Below are positions 17,087-22,829 of a stretch of 22,829 nucleotides of DNA, piece by piece (position 1 is the first letter of the stretch; every line of letters begins with the position of its first letter). The notes under the pieces are model-generated. The model searched no databases. It had not been told where the DNA came from and worked only from the letters and a program-made list of their open reading frames with translations. A program made the translations under genes and the position numbers. The DNA is from an uncultured Alphaproteobacteria bacterium (GTDB taxonomy: Bacteria > Pseudomonadota > Alphaproteobacteria > GCA-2731375), in the NCBI GenBank assembly GCA_913049615.1, contig CAJWZI010000002.1:1-22829 (forward strand), given 5' to 3'.

Positions 17087-18391
17087 ATGGCCAACAACGT
17101 GACCCTGGGCGGTGCTTACCGCTTTTTCTTACCGCTGATCCTGATGACTGAGCTCAACATGATCTCGAAATCAGTAATCAATGCGGCGTTGGCCCGGACT
17201 CAGGACCAGAACATTACGCTCGCTGCCTTTCATGTTGCCTTCACCTTGTATTTCGCCCTTTCATCCAGCACCGAGGTTTGCTCGCTCTTAACGCTTGCTT
17301 ATCTGAAGACCAAGGCGGCTCTGGGGAAACTGCTGCGCTTCATGGTTCTGATAGTCGCCGTGCCGTGGATTATCGCTCAAATTTTGGCATTTACTTCCCT
17401 GGGCGATTGGGCCTTCGGTGGGCTATTCGGTGCGTCGGATGCAGTGGTGGCTCAGGCAAAATCCGCGATCTTTCTACTCTCTTTTAGCGCGCCCATCCTA
17501 ATAATTCGGTCCATCTGTTTTGGTCTAATTCTGATGCATCAACGCACCATTTTTATTACTTACGCGACCTGTGTGCGGTTAGCCTCCTTGGCTGGATCCT
17601 TGTTCCTACTCCCGAAATTTTTGGATGGTGCGTCCGTTGGCGCAGCGGCGTTGGTCCTGTGCATGGCGTTCGAAACTGTGATCGCTTTCATGTTCGCTCG
17701 GCCGCTTTACCGGAACTTGCCTGGGGGTAACTCGACCGATGACGAAGCGCCACCAAACTTCCGCCGGCAGTGGCGCTTTGCTTGGCCGCTGATGATGAAC
17801 ACATCATCTGAATTGGGTGTAGTTACCGTGATATCAATTTTTCTTGGTTTTCTGGCAAATCCAGACTTGGCGCTGGCGGCGTTCAATGTGGTTTATGGTC
17901 TGGTAGGTTTGATAATTAGTCCCATGCGTAATCTTCTTCAAATGGCACAAACTTTGGTCAAGTCGGTCTCGGACCGTCGGACTATGTTTCTGTTTGTATT
18001 ACATTTAGTCGGCTTCTTTGGATTGATCGGGTTTTTGCTATTTCATACCCCGCTGGAAAAATTTGTCCTGGTGGATGCCATGGGCCTGAAGGGTACATTG
18101 AGCGACTATTGCCTTCCGGCCTTGAAATTGTCCTTTCTGATGGCGGCAGCCTGGGCTTATTCGGCTTTGTTCCGGGGACTATTAGCAGGGTCCCAGAACA
18201 CCACAATACTTGCGGCCAGTGGATTGTCTCGGATCGTCATAGCGGCATTGGTGTCCAGTACCATATTTGTCATTTCGGATGTCAATGGCGCTGTCGTGGG
18301 TACTGTTGGCTGGATGGCTGGATATGGCATAGAAGCCTCCTTTCTAGCTTTCCGGTTGCGGCGAATGGATCGGCGGCGCACGGCTTTATGA
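17087..18391 (+). CDS. MATE/MOP-superfamily-like multispanning membrane protein
   Basis: A 434-residue very hydrophobic protein with roughly twelve membrane-spanning stretches in two halves, joined by a polar loop around residues 205-225 (LPGGNSTDDEAPPNFRR). Length and topology fit the MATE/MOP flippase and exporter group. The N-terminal FFLPLILMTELNMISKSVIN also recalls the progressive-ankylosis (ANK)-like branch of that superfamily. The C-terminus ends in a basic cluster (RLRRMDRRRTA), placing it in the cytoplasm. No strong ribosome binding site precedes the ATG. The substrate cannot be predicted. It lies 100 bases upstream of typA on the same strand, and a shared transcript is possible. 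Confidence 0.6.
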   Translation: MANNVTLGGAYRFFLPLILMTELNMISKSVINAALARTQDQNITLAAFHVAFTLYFALSSSTEVCSLLTLAYLKTKAALGKLLRFMVLIVAVPWIIAQILAFTSLGDWAFGGLFGASDAVVAQAKSAIFLLSFSAPILIIRSICFGLILMHQRTIFITYATCVRLASLAGSLFLLPKFLDGASVGAAALVLCMAFETVIAFMFARPLYRNLPGGNSTDDEAPPNFRRQWRFAWPLMMNTSSELGVVTVISIFLGFLANPDLALAAFNVVYGLVGLIISPMRNLLQMAQTLVKSVSDRRTMFLFVLHLVGFFGLIGFLLFHTPLEKFVLVDAMGLKGTLSDYCLPALKLSFLMAAAWAYSALFRGLLAGSQNTTILAASGLSRIVIAALVSSTIFVISDVNGAVVGTVGWMAGYGIEASFLAFRLRRMDRRRTAL

Positions 18392-18491
18392 TCTTGGGTA
18401 CTGGACGGAACGACGGTCTCGGTGTATGTCTCCGCCGCTTCCGAGGTTGTACACTAGGCCTTCTCCCCAATTCTGGAATAATTATTGCGCC

Positions 18492-20315
18492 ATGTCGCTT
18501 CGAAATATCGCAATTATCGCTCATGTTGACCACGGTAAGACGACACTAGTTGACGCCATGTTCCGCCAATCCGGCACTTTTCGTGCCAATCAGCAGGTGG
18601 CAGAGCGCGCCATGGATTCCAATGACCTCGAGAAGGAGCGGGGCATCACGATCCTTTCCAAATGTACTTCCATCGATTGGCAAGGCACGCGGATAAATAT
18701 CGTTGATACCCCGGGTCACGCAGATTTTGGTGGAGAGGTGGAGCGGATCCTGAAGATGGTTGACGGTGTAATATTATTAGTGGACGCCGCCGAGGGACCC
18801 ATGCCGCAAACAAAGTTCGTCACCGGCAAGGCACTGGCCTTAGGGTTGCGCCCCATCGTGGTGATTAACAAAATTGATCGTGGAGATGCTCGGCCAAACG
18901 AAGTTTTGGACGAGGTATTTGATCTGTTCTCGGCCCTGGATGCAGATGAGGAGCAGCTTGATTTCCCATATCTCTACGCCGCGGGCCGGGATGGATGGGC
19001 TAGCGATGATGCAGGGGCCGGCGGGGGCGATTTGTCGCTGTTATTCGAACTGCTGCTTCGCCATGTGGGTGAACCCAATGTGGAGAGTGAGGCACCATTC
19101 GCCATGATAGCCACTCTGTTGGACGCGGACCAATATCTGGGCCGGGTGCTGACCGGCCGTGTCCAGTCGGGTAGCCTGGCGCAGAATGAGACCATCCATG
19201 CTCTGCGGGCTGATGGTAGCGTAGTGGAAACCGCACGGGTCACTAAACTGCTGACATACAGAGGGTTGGACAGGGTTCCAGTGGAATGTGTTCAGGCGGG
19301 TGATATCGTCGCCATCGCAGGACTGCAGAATGCGACAGTGGCCGATACTTTGGCGGACCTGGCTGTCAACGAGGCGATCACCGCTCCACCCATCGATCCC
19401 CCTATCTTGTCTATTCGTTTTGCCATCAATGACTCGCCGCTCGCGGGACGTGATGGAGACAAAGTACAAAGCCGGGTGATCCGCGACCGCCTGCTGGCGG
19501 AGGCCGAAGGCAATGTAGCCATTCGGGTCAGCGAGACCGATGACAAGGACGCATTCGAGGTCGCGGGTCGGGGTGAATTGCAACTAGGCGTGCTGATAGA
19601 GACTATGCGCCGAGAAGGGTTCGAGATGACCATTGGCCGTCCCAAGGTGTTGTTCCATCAGGATCCGGATAGCGGTCAGCGCCAGGAACCCATGGAGGAC
19701 GTGACAATTGATGTGGACGACAAATTCACGGGCGTGGTAGTGGAGAAAATTGCGGAGCGTAAGGGCGAGATGATGGAAATGCGCCCGTTTGGCGTGGGCC
19801 GGATCCGGATTACCTTCTTGATGCCGTCTCGGGGTCTGATTGGCTATCACGGCGAGTTCCTCACCGATACTCGCGGTACCGGCATCATGCATCGGCTGTA
19901 TCGAGGCTATGCAGCCTATATGGGCCCCATCCCTGGGCGTCATCGGGGTGCTATCGTTTCAGCTCAAACGGGCACCTCGGTACCCTTTGCTCTATGGAAT
20001 TTTGAAGAACGCGGCACTTTGTTCATTGGCCCCGGGGAACAAGTCTATGAAGGTATGATCATCGGCGAGAACGCCAAGCTATCGGATCTGGAGGTTAATC
20101 CTTTGAAGGCAAAGCAGTTAACCAACATCCGTGCTGCCGGTAAGGATGATGCCGTGCGCCTTACTCCACCCCGGCGCATGAGCCTTGAGCAGGCCATCGC
20201 CTATATCGGCGAGGACGAGGTAGTAGAAGTCACCCCCAGCCATACCCGACTGCGAAAGGCCACTCTGGATCCGCACCAGCGCAAACGGGAACGCCGCGCA
20301 GCCATGGCACGATGA
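18492..20315 (+). CDS. typA: Ribosome-associated translational GTPase TypA/BipA
   Basis: An EF-G-like GTPase that binds 70S ribosomes and affects ribosome assembly, stress and cold growth. The 607-residue length is standard from the ATG at 18492, which gives the family N-terminus [21 protein letters not shown]1 is AHVDHGKTT (10-18), the switch I region contains [10 protein letters not shown]3 is [11 protein letters not shown] and G4 is NKID. The C-terminal BipA-specific region includes [19 protein letters not shown] and ends in a basic tail ([13 protein letters not shown]). An upstream ATG at 18426 is in frame, but its 22 extra residues do not resemble the family. The ribosome binding site is poor. 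Confidence 0.97.
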   Translation: MSLRNIAIIAHVDHGKTTLVDAMFRQSGTFRANQQVAERAMDSNDLEKERGITILSKCTSIDWQGTRINIVDTPGHADFGGEVERILKMVDGVILLVDAAEGPMPQTKFVTGKALALGLRPIVVINKIDRGDARPNEVLDEVFDLFSALDADEEQLDFPYLYAAGRDGWASDDAGAGGGDLSLLFELLLRHVGEPNVESEAPFAMIATLLDADQYLGRVLTGRVQSGSLAQNETIHALRADGSVVETARVTKLLTYRGLDRVPVECVQAGDIVAIAGLQNATVADTLADLAVNEAITAPPIDPPILSIRFAINDSPLAGRDGDKVQSRVIRDRLLAEAEGNVAIRVSETDDKDAFEVAGRGELQLGVLIETMRREGFEMTIGRPKVLFHQDPDSGQRQEPMEDVTIDVDDKFTGVVVEKIAERKGEMMEMRPFGVGRIRITFLMPSRGLIGYHGEFLTDTRGTGIMHRLYRGYAAYMGPIPGRHRGAIVSAQTGTSVPFALWNFEERGTLFIGPGEQVYEGMIIGENAKLSDLEVNPLKAKQLTNIRAAGKDDAVRLTPPRRMSLEQAIAYIGEDEVVEVTPSHTRLRKATLDPHQRKRERRAAMAR

Positions 20316-20416
20316 ATGAGGATCGTCTCTCTTGAAGGCCAATGCATACACTATGGAAAATGCTGACTTTTGAGAGTTGAGCCCGGATTGATTAGATTGA
20401 GGTAAAGAATTTTAAT

Positions 20417-21415
20417 ATGGCCACTATTGCCCTCACGCTTGAGGAGATTGAGGAACTAAGCCGGGAGGTGCTGCACTTCAATGGTTGTGACGATCTGAAT
20501 ACAGACGCCCTGGTGCGTACCATTGTTACGGCTGAGCGCGACGGCTCTGCCTCCCATGGTTTGTTCCGCCTGCCTGGTTATGTTGCGTCCCTCAGGAGCG
20601 GCAAGGTGAACGGCAAGGCGCGACCGAGCGTTGACAACAAACTTAAGGCTGTCGTCAAGGTACATGGCGATAATGGTTATGCACCAATTGCAATTGAAAC
20701 CGGCGTGCCTGTCCTGGCCGCTGCGGCGAAATTACTCGGCGTGGCGGTTATGACGATGACGAATACCTACCATTTCGCTGCTTTATGGCCGGAAGTGGAG
20801 GCATTGGCTGAGGAAGGCTTGATTGGGCTGGCCTGTGTCTGCACTCAGCCCTTCGTGGCGCCGGCAGGTGGGACAGAGGCTCTCTTCGGCACCAACCCAA
20901 TAGCCTTCGCTTGGCCGAGGCCTGGGAAAATGCCAGTAGTCGTCGATATGGCCACGGCGGCCATGGCCCATGGGGAAATTCAAGTGGCCGCGCGGGAGGG
21001 TGAGGTGGTGCCTACGGGGACGGGTCTGGATGCGCAAGGCCGGGAGACCACGGATCCGGGCGAAATTCTGAAGGGTGTCTTGTTGCCTTTTGGAGGTTAC
21101 AAAGGATCAGCCATCGCGCTGATGGTAGAGCTGTTGGCGGCGGGGGCCGTCGGCGATTGTTTTAGTTTCGAGGGGGAGGCGTTGGACAATGGCGATGGCG
21201 GACCAACCGTTGGGGGCGAATTCATGTTGGCAATATCGCCGGAATTGCTGGTCGGATCCGACTGGGCCGAACATTGTGAATTATTTCTTGAGCGCTATGA
21301 AGCCATTGAAGGCGCTCGCTTGCCGGGCCTGCGCCGCCACAACAATCGGCAATCCACCGCACCTCGGCAAATCAACGCCGACCTGGTCGAACGGATCAGG
21401 TCGTTGAATACTTAG
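20417..21415 (+). CDS. Ldh-family NAD(P)H oxidoreductase, DpkA-like
   Basis: A 332-residue member of the malate/L-lactate/ureidoglycolate dehydrogenase (Ldh2/MDH2) fold. It most resembles delta1-piperideine-2-carboxylate/pyrroline-2-carboxylate reductase (DpkA), which acts in D-lysine and D-proline or hydroxyproline breakdown. Shared stretches are AERDGSASHGLFRLPGYVAS with the conserved His47, YHFAALWPEVEALAEEGL, LFGTNPIAFAWPRP, AHGEIQVAAREGEVVPTGTG and LLPFGGYKGSAIALMVELLA. The start follows a GAGGTAAAG box about 13 bases upstream. No proline or lysine catabolic partners are nearby, so the exact imino-acid or keto-acid substrate is inferred from similarity. Confidence 0.82.
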   Translation: MATIALTLEEIEELSREVLHFNGCDDLNTDALVRTIVTAERDGSASHGLFRLPGYVASLRSGKVNGKARPSVDNKLKAVVKVHGDNGYAPIAIETGVPVLAAAAKLLGVAVMTMTNTYHFAALWPEVEALAEEGLIGLACVCTQPFVAPAGGTEALFGTNPIAFAWPRPGKMPVVVDMATAAMAHGEIQVAAREGEVVPTGTGLDAQGRETTDPGEILKGVLLPFGGYKGSAIALMVELLAAGAVGDCFSFEGEALDNGDGGPTVGGEFMLAISPELLVGSDWAEHCELFLERYEAIEGARLPGLRRHNNRQSTAPRQINADLVERIRSLNT

Positions 21416-21477
21416 ATCCAAACCGGCACCCTACCAGACGCCGGCGGACCTGAATATTTGTTGACCCTGTGTTTTAA

Positions 21478-22704
21478 TTAATTTTGCGCTCGGCGGGAGA
21501 TGTGAGTTACTTCGCCCTCTCGTTCGCCGAAGTCGTAGCCTTCGCCCCGTTCAAAGGCGCGCAGGATGCGCCGTCCGGTGCGATAGATATGGACTTCGTC
21601 AGCGCCGTCTACCAGACGCGCGAATCGTGCTTGACGATACATTCGTTCTAGTGGTGTGTCATCGGTGACACCCTTGGCGCCCAGGACCTGGATAGCACGG
21701 TCGATAACATTATGCAGCATGCGGGCGCCGGTGACTTTTATGAGGGAGATTTCTACGCGGGCCTGATCGCCCTTATCCATCTTGCGGGCCGCGTCCAGGG
21801 TCATCAGGCGGCTTTGTTGTATTTCGGCTGCGCTTTCGAACACCATGGCCTGCATCAACTGCTTGTCACCCAGTTTTCCATCACGGATTATTCGGCTGTT
21901 CAGGCGTTCGCACATGATATCAAAGGCACGCTGCGCTTGGCCCAGCCAGCGCATAGCATGAAAAATCCGGCCGGGACCTAGGCGTTCTTGGGCGACTTTA
22001 AATCCCTCGCCCCGTTCGCCCAGCATGTTGGTGGCGGGGACCCGGCAATTTTCATAAAGCACTTCCATATGGCCACCCAGCATGCCCATGGTGCGGATAT
22101 CCCGTTGGATTTTGTAGCCGGGATTGTTCGTCGGTACGATGATCATTGAAAAAGCTTCATGAGCCGGCGTGCCCTCCGGCTCTGTGCGGACCATGACGGT
22201 GGTGTATTTTGCCCGGTCGGCGCCCGACGTGAACCATTTATGACCGTTAATCACCCAATGATTTCCGTCTAGAACAGCGGAAGTCTGGATACCTGTTGGA
22301 TCGGATGATGCTGTCTCAGGCTCAGTCATGGCGAAACTCTGATAGAAATCGCCGGCGATCAATGGTTTCATGTAATCTCTGCGCCATTCAGCCGAGGCGT
22401 AGAGGCGCAGCATGATAGAATCCTGCAGGGTATTCGAGCCCACTGCGACCGAGCCCAGATGCGACCGACCGATCACTTCATTGACATGAACATAGTCCAT
22501 GAACGGCATGCCTTGTCCGCCAACGTCTTTGGGATGGCCCAGTGCCCACAGGCCGGCGTCTTTAGCCTTTTGCTGCACTGACTTCAGGCCGGCTTGGCTT
22601 TCCGGTGTGTCCTTGTCGAAACCATCTTCGAGGGGGTAGACGACTTCCTCAATAAACATTTTCACTTGCTTGCGTTTTTCAACCCAATCAATGCGATCCG
22701 ACAC
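21478..22704 (-). CDS. Acyl-CoA dehydrogenase (ACAD10/11-like)
   Basis: An FAD-dependent flavoprotein that introduces the alpha-beta double bond in acyl-CoA. The 408-residue protein has the FAD/substrate motif FAMTEPETASSDPTG at 124-138, the middle beta-domain VINGHKWFTSGA and the C-terminal helical domain with QVLGAKGVTDDTPLERMYRQ and DGADEVHIYRTGRRIL. These resemble the ACAD10/11 and related FadE-like groups acting on longer or unusual acyl chains; chain length is uncertain. The start is GTG at 22704 with GGAG upstream; a nearby ATG at 22709 is out of frame. It is convergent with the Ldh-family gene across 62 bases. Confidence 0.92.
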   Translation of the reverse strand: MSDRIDWVEKRKQVKMFIEEVVYPLEDGFDKDTPESQAGLKSVQQKAKDAGLWALGHPKDVGGQGMPFMDYVHVNEVIGRSHLGSVAVGSNTLQDSIMLRLYASAEWRRDYMKPLIAGDFYQSFAMTEPETASSDPTGIQTSAVLDGNHWVINGHKWFTSGADRAKYTTVMVRTEPEGTPAHEAFSMIIVPTNNPGYKIQRDIRTMGMLGGHMEVLYENCRVPATNMLGERGEGFKVAQERLGPGRIFHAMRWLGQAQRAFDIMCERLNSRIIRDGKLGDKQLMQAMVFESAAEIQQSRLMTLDAARKMDKGDQARVEISLIKVTGARMLHNVIDRAIQVLGAKGVTDDTPLERMYRQARFARLVDGADEVHIYRTGRRILRAFERGEGYDFGEREGEVTHISRRAQN

Positions 22705-22763
22705 ACCATTCTCCTGTCTAATTTGTTAATCTGGCTGCATGTTACACCATTGGAGCCTAAGGC

Positions 22764-22829
22764 ATGCAAATTGCCCCTAAATTCAGACGTGCCCGGGCAG
22801 AGGATACCGATGGCGTGCTCGCCAATGTG
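22764..22829 (+). CDS. Start of a possible GNAT-family acetyltransferase, cut by the window edge
   Basis: The ATG at 22764 opens a frame to the window end, 22 codons. The peptide contains FRRARAEDTDGVLANV, resembling the R-x-A-x-x-x-D first strand and helix of GNAT N-acetyltransferases. TGGAG and TAAGG lie just upstream as a possible ribosome binding site. It is divergent from the acyl-CoA dehydrogenase across about 59 bases. Only the N-terminus is seen, so the family call is tentative. Confidence 0.45.
   Translation, partial: MQIAPKFRRARAEDTDGVLANV

Noticed and set aside
19041..19583. 180-codon minus-strand open frame antisense to typA
   Set aside because: It is a shadow of the typA coding sequence, with no start signal and no family features.
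21423..21444. CCGGC/GCCGG inverted repeat between the convergent Ldh-family and acyl-CoA dehydrogenase genes
   Set aside because: A five-base stem with a 12-base loop and no adjacent U-tract is too weak to call a terminator.

Overview
The window reads as a piece of an alphaproteobacterial chromosome, probably Rhodospirillales-like. The evidence is a class I lysyl-tRNA synthetase, a ureD-A-B-C-E-F-G urease cluster with a urea ABC transporter gene remnant directly upstream, a PrpE-type propionate-CoA ligase, a DUF2161 protein and a moderately GC-rich coding style. The taxonomic call is inference, since no marker such as rRNA is present. No tRNA, rRNA, CRISPR array, insertion sequence or prophage was seen. 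Nearly all genes are ordinary housekeeping or catabolic genes. The most informative departures are two decayed genes, which suggest some genome erosion.

Left part (1-8662). A DinG/Rad3-like Fe-S helicase (minus strand) diverges from lysK (plus strand). lysK is followed closely by an SMP-30/gluconolactonase-family gene and a DUF2161 PD-(D/E)XK-type gene that overlaps it. A hairpin follows, then a second transcription unit: another SMP-30-family gene, a 73-residue protein of unknown function joined by an ATGA overlap, and a Gfo/Idh/MocA oxidoreductase. The 73-residue ORF and the oxidoreductase share a reading frame and are separated only by a UAG codon and one further codon. Two lactonase-like proteins plus an NAD(P)-dependent sugar dehydrogenase suggest a small sugar or sugar-acid catabolic module.

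Middle part (8740-14590). On the minus strand, in transcription order: a truncated and stop-interrupted 3' remnant of urtE (urea ABC transporter ATPase), then ureD, ureA, ureB, ureC, ureE, ureF, ureG and finally folE (GTP cyclohydrolase I). The urease subunits retain every expected active-site residue and all four accessory proteins present look intact, so urease is probably functional although the adjacent transporter has been lost.

Right part (14636-22829). prpE (minus strand) is preceded by a probable promoter and a frameshifted hotdog-thioesterase remnant. On the plus strand come a MATE/MOP-like multispanning membrane transporter, the ribosome-associated GTPase typA/bipA, and a DpkA-like member of the Ldh family of NAD(P)H oxidoreductases. 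A convergent acyl-CoA dehydrogenase (GTG start) follows, and the window ends inside the first codons of a possible GNAT acetyltransferase. I did not find convincing evidence of a wholly new biological system.
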